Of a DNA stretch of 15,520 bases, positions 1 to 7,608 are shown piece after piece. How positions within the stretch are numbered: the first letter of the stretch is position 1; every line of letters starts with the position of its first letter. The stretch covers positions 1 to 15,520 of the forward strand of contig JAISYD010000142.1 of assembly GCA_031270145.1 (NCBI GenBank), given 5' to 3'. The notes below the pieces were generated by a model. It was not told the DNA's origin, did not search any database, and saw only the letters and a program-made list of their open reading frames with translations. Made by a program: the position numbers and the translations under genes. Origin of the DNA: Planctomycetota bacterium. Its GTDB lineage: Bacteria > Planctomycetota > SZUA-567.

Positions 1-362
1 TAACAGCGCGCCATGCACTCGGCCCATTGCTCCAGATCGTCCTGGGTGTACAGCATAGCGATGGGCGTGCCGGTCGAGCCCGACGACATGTGCATTTCGC
101 GGATGTTTCCGATGTCGTCGCAGAGAAAGCCGGCCGGATAGGCGAGGCGGAGCGACTCCTTGTCAATGCCGGGGAGCCTGGACAGATCGGACAGGTCGCG
201 GATGTCGGACGGAGCCACGCCGGCCTTTTGGAACAGCTCGCGGTAGGCCGGGTTTTTCCCGTAGACGCGCTTGACGACGGCTTTCAGGCGATCCAATTGA
301 AGCGCGGCCAATTGATCGCGGGACATGGTCTCAATTTCGGGCTGAAACATATCTTCCCGCAT
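1..362 (-). CDS. paaK: Phenylacetate-CoA ligase family protein, N-terminal part (gene runs off the left edge)
   Basis: The first 120 codons of an adenylate-forming ligase are present, with no stop before the window edge. The protein begins MREDMFQPEIETMSRDQLAA, followed by a region with the pattern LKAVVKRVYGKNPAYRELF that is typical of the PaaK N-terminus. The phosphate-binding motif SSGSTGTPI lies near residues 94-102. Family members activate phenylacetate or related aryl acids with ATP and form the CoA thioester in the cytoplasm; the exact substrate cannot be read from this fragment. The ATG at 362 is chosen because a perfect AGGAGG (plus-strand 373-378) lies 10 nt upstream. A second in-frame ATG at 350 is possible but has no better ribosome site. 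The gene is divergent from ilvC. Family assignment is firm; the symbol is the family name rather than a proven substrate. Confidence 0.88.
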   Translation of the reverse strand, partial: MREDMFQPEIETMSRDQLAALQLDRLKAVVKRVYGKNPAYRELFQKAGVAPSDIRDLSDLSRLPGIDKESLRLAYPAGFLCDDIGNIREMHMSSGSTGTPIAMLYTQDDLEQWAECMARC

Positions 363-427
363 TTTGGCGTATCCTCCTCATGAAGGGAGTCCACTCCGCG
401 GCGCCGATTAGGCGTTATAGCGAAGCC

Positions 428-451
428 ATTTGAAATTTCGGTTCCTCAAAT
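428..451. promoter_or_regulatory. Inverted repeat ATTTGA-N12-TCAAAT, possible operator for paaK
   Basis: Perfect 6-bp arms at 428-433 and 446-451 lie just upstream of a minus-strand TATAAC (414-419), so they would cover the -35 zone of a paaK promoter. That position fits a repressor operator. The arms are short and AT-rich, so chance is a real alternative. Confidence 0.25.
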
Positions 452-484
452 TCATTGCCAGAAGCGCAAGGAATCTCCGTAACC

Positions 485-507
485 GGCCACATATGAAGGA
501 TGTGGTC
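485..507. repeat. Short stem-loop in the paaK-ilvC intergenic region
   Basis: CCACAT (487-492) and ATGTGG (500-505) form a perfect 6-bp stem around a 7-nt loop, with one wobble and one further pair outside. No run of T follows on either strand, so it is not a standard terminator. Its role is unknown. Confidence 0.3.
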
Positions 508-741
508 CGTTTCTTGCCCTTTCACGGAGACATCCCGTCATGAATGAAGCATTAATGGCCGGGAAAAGCAAGACTTTATTTGAATTTTCCCTCAATCGCG
601 CCGTCAAGACGCGCGACACGGCGCCGAACCCGACCGCCAACGCCGAAGTCCAGCCGCCGCGCAAAGCCGATCCTCTTTCCGGAGCCGGCGGCGAAAATCC
701 TGGATACGAGAGAGCTGGCAATGGAAAACCTTTCATTCAAC

Positions 742-770
742 TTGACCGGCCCGGGGCGCGGCGCTATACT
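742..770 (+). promoter_or_regulatory. Sigma70-type promoter of ilvC
   Basis: TTGACC at 742-747 and TATACT at 765-770 are separated by 17 bp; each hexamer matches consensus at five of six positions. Transcription should begin near 777, leaving a leader of about 75 nt before ilvC. No T-box or long attenuator is visible in that leader. Confidence 0.72.
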
Positions 771-796
771 GCATTCTTCGCCTTGACTTGGCGCGA

Positions 797-824
797 CGGC
801 GGCTAGCGGTCCGCCGGTTCGGAC
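797..824 (+). promoter_or_regulatory. Two alternative short hairpins in the ilvC leader
   Basis: CGGCGG (797-802) can pair with CCGCCG (811-816), and GTCCG (809-813) can pair with CGGAC (820-824). Both use 811-813, so only one can form at a time. There is no following U-run and the ribosome site AGGAG (840-844) is outside both stems, so a regulatory role is speculative. Confidence 0.25.
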
Positions 825-851
825 ACGGTCTCTTAGAACAGGAGCGACGGA

Positions 852-1853
852 ATGGCAACGATTTATTACGAAAAGGATGTGGATCGCGCTATCCTCGAGG
901 GCAAAACCATCGCGGTCATCGGCTACGGCTCGCAGGGACACGCCCATGCCCAGAACCTGCGCGAATCGGGCTTCACAGTGGTGATCGCCAACCGCCCGGG
1001 CAGCAAGAACGCCCGGCTGGCGGAAGAGCACGGCTTCAAAGTGCACACGGCGGCCGAGGCGGCCGAGCAGGCCGACATCATCATGATGCTGCTGCCGGAT
1101 CAGCATCAAGCCGCGATCTACCGCCAGGACATCCTGCCCCACCTAAAAGAGGGGAAAACCCTGATGTTTTCCCACGGCTTCAACATCCATTTCGGCCAAA
1201 TCACCCCGCCCGACCAGGTAGACGTTTCCATGATCGCGCCCAAGGGCCCCGGCCACCTGGTGCGCTCCGAATTCGAGAAGGGCGCGGGCGTGGCCTGTCT
1301 AGTCGCCATCCACAACAATTATTCCGGCAATGCCAAAAAAATCGCCCTGGCCTACGGGCTAGGCATCGGCGGCGCCCGGGCCGGCATCATCGAAACCACC
1401 TTCCGGGAAGAAACCGAGACCGATCTCTTTGGCGAGCAGACCGTCCTCTGCGGCGGGGTGTCCGAACTGGTGCGCAGCGCCTTCGAAATTATGCTGGACA
1501 ACGGCTATCAGCCGGAGATCGCCTATTTCGAGGTGCTGCACGAACTGAAGTTGATTGTCGATCTTTTCTACCAGGGCGGCTTGAGCTACATGAATTATTC
1601 CGTCTCCGACACCGCCGAATACGGCGGCCACACCCGGGGACCGCGGGTGGTCGGCGAAGCCTCCCGCGAAGCCATGCGGGAGATACTGGAGGAGATACAG
1701 AACGGCTCGTTCGCCCGCGAATGGCTGCTTGAGTGCCTAGTGAACACCCCCGTGCTCCGGAAGATGCGGGAGCGCGACCATGAGCATCCGGTCGAGACGG
1801 TTGGCCGGAAACTACGCAAAATGATGCCTTTCGTCAATCCCAAGGAGGTCTGA
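852..1853 (+). CDS. ilvC: Ketol-acid reductoisomerase, class I
   Basis: This enzyme makes the second common step of valine, leucine and isoleucine synthesis: Mg-dependent isomerisation and NADPH-dependent reduction of 2-acetolactate or 2-aceto-2-hydroxybutyrate. The 333-aa length is that of the short class I form. The Rossmann motif GYGSQGHAHAQNL starts at residue 24. The cofactor loop following beta-2 (IANRPGSKN, 45-53) has the Arg and Ser expected for NADPH. Active-site and metal residues are all in place: His108, Asp191, Glu195, Glu227, Glu231 and Ser252. The ATG start has AGGAG 7 nt upstream and lies about 75 nt after a strong promoter. A GNAT gene follows after 6 nt. No ilvB, ilvN or leu gene is nearby, so the pathway genes are scattered. 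Confidence 0.97.
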   Translation: MATIYYEKDVDRAILEGKTIAVIGYGSQGHAHAQNLRESGFTVVIANRPGSKNARLAEEHGFKVHTAAEAAEQADIIMMLLPDQHQAAIYRQDILPHLKEGKTLMFSHGFNIHFGQITPPDQVDVSMIAPKGPGHLVRSEFEKGAGVACLVAIHNNYSGNAKKIALAYGLGIGGARAGIIETTFREETETDLFGEQTVLCGGVSELVRSAFEIMLDNGYQPEIAYFEVLHELKLIVDLFYQGGLSYMNYSVSDTAEYGGHTRGPRVVGEASREAMREILEEIQNGSFAREWLLECLVNTPVLRKMRERDHEHPVETVGRKLRKMMPFVNPKEV

Positions 1854-1859
1854 CCCGCC

Positions 1860-2354
1860 TTGGATATTGTTTTTGGACGGGCCGGATTTGCCGATCAGGG
1901 CAGGCTCGGACCCCTGCTTTTGGAAGTCTACGGCCCGACCCTGGCGCCGGAAAACCAAGCCGCCGCCCAGGCGCTTCTTCCTGTTTCAAGCTTAGAGGAC
2001 GAGCTGATGGCGGCGGATGACTTCTATTTCAGCAGCATTGAACTGATGGACTGTTGTTGGCTGGCCCGCGACGGCGAGGAATTGGCCGGCGCCGCCTGCG
2101 TCAACCCCTGCGTCAATGAATTGCATTACGTGGCGGTGCGGCCGGCTTGGCGCCGGCGCGGCATCGGCCGGAAACTGGCGGTTCTGGCCTTGGCGGAACT
2201 CGCCCGGCGCGGCTCCGACCATGTCCGGATTGAGGCGTCGCTGTCCCTGGCCGACGCCGGCGGGCGGGACTTCGCCAAAAGCCTAGGCTTCCAGCTGGTG
2301 CGGCGGGTCGAGACGCTGGGAATGCGCTTGGCGGCGGGCGGGAGGCCGGAATGA
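1860..2354 (+). CDS. GNAT-family N-acetyltransferase
   Basis: This 164-aa protein has the acetyl-CoA binding signature of the GNAT fold. A beta-4 strand (ELHYVAVRPAW, 87-97) is followed by the pyrophosphate loop RRRGIGRKL (98-106), a helix rich in Ala and Leu, and a final GFQLVRRVETLGMRL strand segment. The first 60 residues carry no recognised motif. The substrate is unknown. The TTG start at 1860 is chosen because AAGGAGG (1842-1848) lies 11 nt upstream; it overlaps the end of ilvC, which suggests co-transcription and coupling. The gene converges with the M50 gene and only 8 nt separate their ends. Nothing seen ties it to branched-chain amino acid synthesis beyond the shared transcript. Confidence 0.85.
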   Translation: MDIVFGRAGFADQGRLGPLLLEVYGPTLAPENQAAAQALLPVSSLEDELMAADDFYFSSIELMDCCWLARDGEELAGAACVNPCVNELHYVAVRPAWRRRGIGRKLAVLALAELARRGSDHVRIEASLSLADAGGRDFAKSLGFQLVRRVETLGMRLAAGGRPE

Positions 2355-2362
2355 AACAGCCA

Positions 2363-3064
2363 TCAGGCGAAGTAGGACAAGGCCCTGATCAGAATCGTGA
2401 ACACCGGCTGGAACAGCCAGGGAAACAGCCGCCAAGCCGCCAGCAGCCCGATCAGCGAGTAGCTGGAGAACAGCTCCCGCCAGCGTAGACGCTCCTCCTC
2501 CGATTTGACGAGGAGGAACCAGATTTCCGAACCGTCCATGGGCGGCAGCGGCATGAGGTTGAAGACCAGGAGCAGAACGTTCAGTTGGAAGGATATGTCG
2601 AGGATGGCGGCAAGAGCCCAGGCCAGGGGGCTTCCGGAGGTCGGCGCCACCAGCAAAAAACCTTCAGACAAGTAGCCGGGACGGAAAAAGCCCAGGCTCA
2701 GGCCAAGCGCCATCGCGATCCAGGAGACAGCCACCAGGAGCAGGTTGGCCGCCGGTCCGGCCAGCGCCATGAAAAGGGCGCGGCGGGGGCGGCGCGCCGC
2801 CCAGAAGGGGTTGAAGGGGGCGCTGGCCCAGCCGATCATCCAACTCCCCCGGTTGAGGATGAAACTGAGCAGGGGAACGATCACCATGCCGATTTTTTCC
2901 CGTTGGATGTGCGGCAGGGGGTTCAAGGTGGCCTGCCCGGAGTTATAGGCGCTGAAATCGCCTCCCCGGGCCGCGGCGAAGGCGTGCGCCGCTTCGTGCA
3001 AGGTGGCGGAAAACAAAAACACCGCATACCAGACCAGCAACCCGGTCAATGAAAAACTGTTCAT
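2363..3064 (-). CDS. Site-2-protease-like (M50 family) membrane metalloprotease
   Basis: The 233-aa protein is almost wholly hydrophobic, with about five to six membrane segments. The zinc-binding motif HEAAH is at residues 23-27 in the first segment, and the second metal motif NLMPLPPMDG (169-178, Asp177) is in a later segment, as in the compact S2P/Rv-type M50B proteins. Between them is the family pattern GDFSAYNSGQATLNPLPHI. Such proteins cut substrates inside the membrane, but many of this short type have no known target. There is no PDZ domain. The frame is open to a GTG at 3109 that would overlap the ribF start; I prefer the ATG at 3064 because the protein then begins right at the first membrane segment. 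Neither start has a strong ribosome site. Confidence 0.85.
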   Translation of the reverse strand: MNSFSLTGLLVWYAVFLFSATLHEAAHAFAAARGGDFSAYNSGQATLNPLPHIQREKIGMVIVPLLSFILNRGSWMIGWASAPFNPFWAARRPRRALFMALAGPAANLLLVAVSWIAMALGLSLGFFRPGYLSEGFLLVAPTSGSPLAWALAAILDISFQLNVLLLVFNLMPLPPMDGSEIWFLLVKSEEERLRWRELFSSYSLIGLLAAWRLFPWLFQPVFTILIRALSYFA

Positions 3065-3102
3065 AAAGGCGCTTTCAAGCCGGAATCGGCGCCAGGATAA
3101 AT

Positions 3103-4050
3103 ATGGCACTATTCGGAGCCAACGACCATCACCCTCTTGCCGGCGCCCGCCCAGCGGTTGCCCTGGGCGTTTTCGACGGCGTACACTTGGGACATCGGGC
3201 GATCATAAACGTTCTTCTGGCCGCCGCCAGAAAAATATCCGCCCCGGCCCTCGCCATTACCTTCCAACCGCACCCCCGGGCCGCCCTCGGCCGGGCCGCC
3301 CCGCCCGGCATTTGCAGTTTGGACACCAGACTTCGCCGGTTGGAAGAAGCCGGCCTAGACGCGATATGGCTGTTGCCCTTCACCCAGGAGTTGTCGCGGA
3401 TGTCCGGCCGCGATTTCGCCGGGGAATTTTTTCATCGCCGCCTCGCCGCCCGGGCGGTGGTCATGGGCGAGACCGCCTCTTTCGGCTGCGGCCGCGATGG
3501 CAACGCCCGTTCCCTGTCCCTCTGGGCCAGGGATTGGGATATGCGCATCCTGACCGCGCCGGCTCTGCCGATCCACGGCGCCATCGTCAGCAGCACCGCC
3601 ATCAGGCTGGCGGTGCGGACAGGCGATCTGAGACGGGCGGCCGAATTCCTCGGCCGGCCCTTTTCGCTGGAAGGAACGGTGGTGCGCGGCCAGGGACGCG
3701 GCCGAAAGCTTGGCTTCCCCACCTTGAACCTGGATCCGCACCACGAACTCCGCCCCCCGCCCGGCGTCTATCTGACCCGGACCAGAGTCGCCGGACAAGC
3801 GTTGCCGTCGCTGACCAATATTGGCCGCCCGCCAACCGAGACCGAAATCGAATCGGGACTTTCCGATTTTGTCATCGAGACGCACCTCCTTGATTTTGAC
3901 GCCAACCTCTATGGACAGGCCGTTGAAGTGATTTTCAGCGAAAAGATCCGGGACGTCATGCGCTTCGATCGGGAATCCGAATTGGCGCGCCAGGTGGTCG
4001 GCGACATCAACCAGGCCAGGCGTTGGTTCGCCAGCCATCCAGAGGACTAG
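3103..4050 (+). CDS. ribF: Bifunctional riboflavin kinase / FAD synthetase
   Basis: This enzyme converts riboflavin to FMN and then FAD. The N-terminal nucleotidyl-transferase module has GVFDGVHLGH at 22-31 and the SSTAIR motif at 163-168. The C-terminal riboflavin kinase module begins with the EGTVVRGQGRGRKLGFPTLN region (190-209), where Thr207 and Asn209 are the metal/ATP residues. It continues with GVYLTRT, LTNIGRPPT and ETHLLDFDANLYG (259-271), where Glu259 is the expected catalytic base. Length (315 aa) is normal. One difference is TASFG (125-129) where most relatives have DFRFG in the FAD synthetase loop. The ATG has AGGA 5 nt upstream. The usual truB-rbfA-rpsO neighbours are absent; mutL follows after 1 nt. 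Confidence 0.96.
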   Translation: MALFGANDHHPLAGARPAVALGVFDGVHLGHRAIINVLLAAARKISAPALAITFQPHPRAALGRAAPPGICSLDTRLRRLEEAGLDAIWLLPFTQELSRMSGRDFAGEFFHRRLAARAVVMGETASFGCGRDGNARSLSLWARDWDMRILTAPALPIHGAIVSSTAIRLAVRTGDLRRAAEFLGRPFSLEGTVVRGQGRGRKLGFPTLNLDPHHELRPPPGVYLTRTRVAGQALPSLTNIGRPPTETEIESGLSDFVIETHLLDFDANLYGQAVEVIFSEKIRDVMRFDRESELARQVVGDINQARRWFASHPED

Positions 4051-4051
4051 T

Positions 4052-5971
4052 TTGGGCAAAATCATCTTGCTGCCGGAGACGGTCCGGAACAAAATCGCCG
4101 CCGGCGAGGTAATCGAAAGGCCGGCCTCGGTGGTGAAGGAACTGGCCGAGAACGCCATCGACGCCGGCGCCAGGCAAGTGACAGTCGAGCTTGAGGGCGG
4201 CGGACACCGCCTGATCCGGGTTTCCGACGATGGTTGCGGCATGGACGAAGAGGATCTCGTCCTTTCCATCCAACCCCACGCCACTTCGAAAATCCAGGAC
4301 GTGGACGACATTTTCCGCATCGCCACCTTCGGTTTCAGGGGCGAGGCGCTCCCGAGCATCGCCTCGGTCAGCCGCCTCAGCGTGACCACCTGCCTGGAAG
4401 GCGGGAGCGAGGGTCGGGAAATAACGGTGGATGGCGGACGGTCGGTGCGCCTCTCCCCCGCCCCGCCTCGCCGCGGCACCCGGGTCGAAGTGCGCGACAT
4501 TTTTTTCAATACGCCGGCCAGACGCAAATTCCTGCGGCAGCCATCCTCCGAAAATTCGCGCAGCGGAGAAATCCTCTGCCGCCTAGCCCTTGGCAATCCA
4601 GGCGTCGCCTTCCGGCTCCAGGCCGACAACCGCATCGTCCTGTCGGCCCAGCCGACCGCCAGCCAACTTGAGCGGGCCGCCGAAATCTTCGGCCGGGAGG
4701 CGGCCAGGAATCTGATTCCCTTCGACCTTGACGTTTCCGACGGGCTGGCGGTGTCCGGCTTCTTCGCCAAGCCGCCAAGGAGCGTCAAAAACTCCCGGGA
4801 AATCTACATCCTCATCAATCGACGCTGGATCCGCTGCCCCGCCTTGGCCCGGGCCATCGGCGATGCCTTCCAGGGGACGCTGCCGCCCCGCGAATATCCC
4901 TTCGCCATCGTGAATCTGGATTTGGATCCGGCCAAGGTCGACCTGAACGTACATCCCGCCAAGGAGGAAGTCCGCTTCGAGCGGGAGGGGCTGGTTATCG
5001 GCGGAGTGAAACGGGCCATCCGGGAAGCGCTGATCCGCCTTGGCGCCACCACTACTTTCACCAGCCTGGCCGGATACGGATTGACGAAATCGGCAGCCAG
5101 TACCCATGCCGCTCCGGAAGCCGAAAGCGGCGTTTCAGCCACCCGCCTTCCCGCTCCGCTGCCTGGCGGCAATCCCCGGATGGACGAAACCGGCGGTCAG
5201 GCGCGCCTGGATCTGCCGGCCCGGCTGGCCGCCTCACGCCATTCAGGCTTTTCCGAGGTTGACCTGGAGGCGATGCGGGATCGCCTCCACCCGGCCGCCG
5301 ACAACGGCGATCCGTCCTTGCCGGCTCAAACCGCGGCAAGCCGGCCGGAACCCGAACCATCCCGGGACAGCGGCGACGCCGGCAACGGCCTGCGGCTGGG
5401 GCCGGCCGGCCAGCACCGGATACTTGGGCAGGCTGGCGGCAAATACCTGTTGATCGACAGTCCGGACGGCATACTGCTAGTAGACCCCCATGCCTTGCAC
5501 GAGCGCTGGAATTTTGATCGCTTGCGTGAGGAAAAACGCCGCGGCGCCGTATCCAGACGCCTGCTTTTACCGTTGGATATGCACCTCAACCCGGCCGAGG
5601 CCGCCGCCGCCGTCAAGGCGGCGCCGCAGCTTGCCGAATACGGCTTCGAAGCGCATTGTCCGGAACCCAACCGCCTGCGGATAACCGTCCATCCGGAATT
5701 CCTGCCGGCCGGCAAGGTGGAAAACCTTTTGCGCCAGGTACTGGCCGATCTGGGAGAAGCGGAAACCATCGTCACGGCGTTCCACGACAGATTGCTTGCC
5801 TCTCTCGCCTGCCGTTCCTCGGTTTTACTTGGGCATAACCTTCCGGAAGAGGAAATGCTTGCCCTGCTGGATCGCTTCTTCAACCAAGGGCAACTCCCGA
5901 CCTGCCCCCACGGACGCCCGACCGCCATCCGCATAGGTTGGGACGAGCTGGCCCGAAGATTCGGCCGCTAG
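4052..5971 (+). CDS. mutL: DNA mismatch repair protein MutL
   Basis: MutL links mismatch recognition by MutS to strand removal. The N-terminal GHKL ATPase shows KELAENAIDAGA (29-40), SDDGCGM (58-64), HATSKI (76-81) and TFGFRGEALPSIASVSR (92-108). A Pro/Ala-rich linker spans roughly 340-440. The C-terminal dimerisation/endonuclease domain carries DPHALHERWNFD (478-489), ACR (586-588) and CPHGRP (618-623), the three motifs of MutL proteins that nick DNA themselves. The first deviates from the usual DQHA-x2-E-x4-E, with Pro479 for Gln and Asp489 for the last Glu. The start is TTG, 1 nt after the ribF stop, with AGAGGA 5 nt upstream. The last codons share a CTAG with the convergent GH57 gene. Length (639 aa) is typical. 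Confidence 0.96.
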   Translation: MGKIILLPETVRNKIAAGEVIERPASVVKELAENAIDAGARQVTVELEGGGHRLIRVSDDGCGMDEEDLVLSIQPHATSKIQDVDDIFRIATFGFRGEALPSIASVSRLSVTTCLEGGSEGREITVDGGRSVRLSPAPPRRGTRVEVRDIFFNTPARRKFLRQPSSENSRSGEILCRLALGNPGVAFRLQADNRIVLSAQPTASQLERAAEIFGREAARNLIPFDLDVSDGLAVSGFFAKPPRSVKNSREIYILINRRWIRCPALARAIGDAFQGTLPPREYPFAIVNLDLDPAKVDLNVHPAKEEVRFEREGLVIGGVKRAIREALIRLGATTTFTSLAGYGLTKSAASTHAAPEAESGVSATRLPAPLPGGNPRMDETGGQARLDLPARLAASRHSGFSEVDLEAMRDRLHPAADNGDPSLPAQTAASRPEPEPSRDSGDAGNGLRLGPAGQHRILGQAGGKYLLIDSPDGILLVDPHALHERWNFDRLREEKRRGAVSRRLLLPLDMHLNPAEAAAAVKAAPQLAEYGFEAHCPEPNRLRITVHPEFLPAGKVENLLRQVLADLGEAETIVTAFHDRLLASLACRSSVLLGHNLPEEEMLALLDRFFNQGQLPTCPHGRPTAIRIGWDELARRFGR

Positions 5972-7608
5972 AGATCCGCCCTATACCAGTTCAAATCGCA
6001 GTTCGGGAAAATATTGTCGGCCTGCTGGATGGCGGCGAGGACGTCGGCATCCACCCAGCCCTCGGCCAGCATCCGGCTAAGCGCCCAAAAACGGTTCAGA
6101 TGATCCCGCAAACGGCGGCGGGCGTAATCCTGGCAGGTCCCGGCGCGGATGATAAAAGGCCAGTCCGAAGCTTGGGCCAGCATGAGTTCGCGCAACATTT
6201 GTTTGGCCGCCTCGTTTGCCGGGCCGAGGACGTCATCCCCTCCGTCCTTTCCTTCCCATTTGCGGAGCGATTCGGGGGACGATAGATCAAGAATCGCCTC
6301 GCCCATGCGATCGGCGGCCTGGTGCAGCATGGGGATGATGTCCTGGTTGTCGGGGTTAATCCAGAATTCGTAGGTACCGTTCCCGCCCCAACTGGAACCG
6401 GCCGGATTGGCATGCTGGTTTTCCGGGAACAGCCGCAGATAGCCGGCCGGGGTCAGGCACTTCACCACCTCTTGATCATAGTGGATTTTCCGGAAAACGT
6501 AGTCGAGGAACAGCGGTCCCTCGAACCACCAGTGGCCAAACAACTCGGCATCATACGGAGCGACAATCAGGGGCGGACGTTCATCTCTGTCTTGGGTCAG
6601 GCGCTCCATCTGGCGTAGCCGGGTTTCCAAAAAATGCTCGGCGTGCCGGGCCGCCTGCTCACGGGCGGCTTCGGGATAGTAGAAATCCTTCTCCCCTCCC
6701 TGGCGCGAGGTGATGCGGTTGAATTTGAGCCCGGTGTTGACGCGTATACGCTTGTCGATGATGAACTCGGCCAGTTGCTCCGCCGGCAGCTCGAAACCCA
6801 TGTCGCGATAGAATTCCCGATAGTCCGGATGCCCGGGATAACCCTGTTCGGCCGACCATACCTGAAGGCTGGTCTCCCGGTCGCGGCCGAAGAACGCCAC
6901 CCCCTCGCGGGTGCATATCGGGGCGTAAAGGCCGCGCGCCGGAGCGCGATCGGCGTTCTCGATGCCGTGGGAGTCGAGGAAGGAGTAGGCGAAGCCGGCT
7001 TCGGCGAGGAATTTCTCCACTCCGGGATAATAGGCGCATTCCGGCAACCATAATCCATCCGGCCGGAAGCCGAAGGTCATTTGATGGCAGTCCCGGGCCG
7101 CCAGGATTTGCGCCCGCACCGCCGCCGGATTTTGGCTCAGGATCGGCAGAAAACCGTGCGTGGCGCCGCAAGCGATGATATCCAAATTGCCATGGCGGGC
7201 GAGGCCGGCGAAGGCCGGCGCCACCCGGCGACCGCATTTTTCCTCGAACCAAAACAGGGCATCACGATAGAAATCGGCGTGGAAGCGGGCCAGCCGCCGG
7301 CGTTGGGAGCCGACCGGGGCCTGCCCCTCCACCTGATCGGCAAGGCGGACGACTTTTCCCAAATGGCGGGAGAAACGCTCTTGGAGCAGTTCGTCCTCCA
7401 TCATCGCGACCAGCGTGGGCGACAAACTCAGGAGCAGCTTGTAGTCGACGCCGTCGTCCTCAAGGCGGCTGAGCATCCGCAGGAGCGGCAGGTAGGTCTC
7501 GGCCATAGCCTCGTAAAACCACAATTCCTCCAGGAAATTGTCATGCTCGGGATGTCTGACGTAGGGGAGATGCGCGTGGAGGACTATGGCCAGCCAACCC
7601 TTGCTCAT
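5968..7608 (-). CDS. GH57 family 1,4-alpha-glucan branching enzyme
   Basis: The 546-aa protein fits the glycogen branching enzymes of glycoside hydrolase family 57, which cut alpha-1,4 chains and rejoin them as alpha-1,6 branches. It opens with the family motif LHAHLPYVRHPE (10-21). The nucleophile Glu190 is in GLWLPECAYYPG and the acid/base Asp353 is in PYDAELFGHWWFEGP, both at the positions of characterised archaeal enzymes. SSWGGNGTYEFWIN (405-418) and an all-helical C-terminal domain ending in DNIFPNCDLNWY follow. No signal peptide is seen, so it is cytoplasmic. The frame is open further upstream, but the ATG at 7608 places the first motif correctly, has AAGGA 9 nt upstream, and overlaps the previous stop as ATGA. 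It is the last gene of the chaperone operon; no glgA or glgC is in view. Confidence 0.93.
   Translation of the reverse strand: MSKGWLAIVLHAHLPYVRHPEHDNFLEELWFYEAMAETYLPLLRMLSRLEDDGVDYKLLLSLSPTLVAMMEDELLQERFSRHLGKVVRLADQVEGQAPVGSQRRRLARFHADFYRDALFWFEEKCGRRVAPAFAGLARHGNLDIIACGATHGFLPILSQNPAAVRAQILAARDCHQMTFGFRPDGLWLPECAYYPGVEKFLAEAGFAYSFLDSHGIENADRAPARGLYAPICTREGVAFFGRDRETSLQVWSAEQGYPGHPDYREFYRDMGFELPAEQLAEFIIDKRIRVNTGLKFNRITSRQGGEKDFYYPEAAREQAARHAEHFLETRLRQMERLTQDRDERPPLIVAPYDAELFGHWWFEGPLFLDYVFRKIHYDQEVVKCLTPAGYLRLFPENQHANPAGSSWGGNGTYEFWINPDNQDIIPMLHQAADRMGEAILDLSSPESLRKWEGKDGGDDVLGPANEAAKQMLRELMLAQASDWPFIIRAGTCQDYARRRLRDHLNRFWALSRMLAEGWVDADVLAAIQQADNIFPNCDLNWYRADL

Larger units (their letters stand above)
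363..851. other. Intergenic region between divergent paaK and ilvC
   Basis: This 489-bp stretch has no convincing gene. It holds the paaK ribosome site (373-378), a weak -10-like TATAAC on the minus strand (414-419) without a good -35, an ATTTGA/TCAAAT inverted repeat (428-451), a CCACAT/ATGTGG stem-loop (485-507), the ilvC promoter (742-770) and the ilvC leader. Two overlapping open frames (540-806 and 580-786, plus strand) cross the promoter. They have no recognisable family, although codon third positions look G/C-biased in the first frame up to about 665 and less clearly in the second frame after that. Confidence 0.6.

Noticed and set aside
363..851. T-box or leader-peptide attenuator for ilvC
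   Set aside because: No T-box consensus, no run of Val/Leu/Ile codons and no terminator with a U-run is visible between the promoter and ilvC.
3355..4788. A 477-codon open frame on the minus strand opposite ribF and mutL
   Set aside because: It crosses two well-supported genes, has no family motif and is rich in Arg and Ser, as antisense frames in GC-rich DNA usually are.
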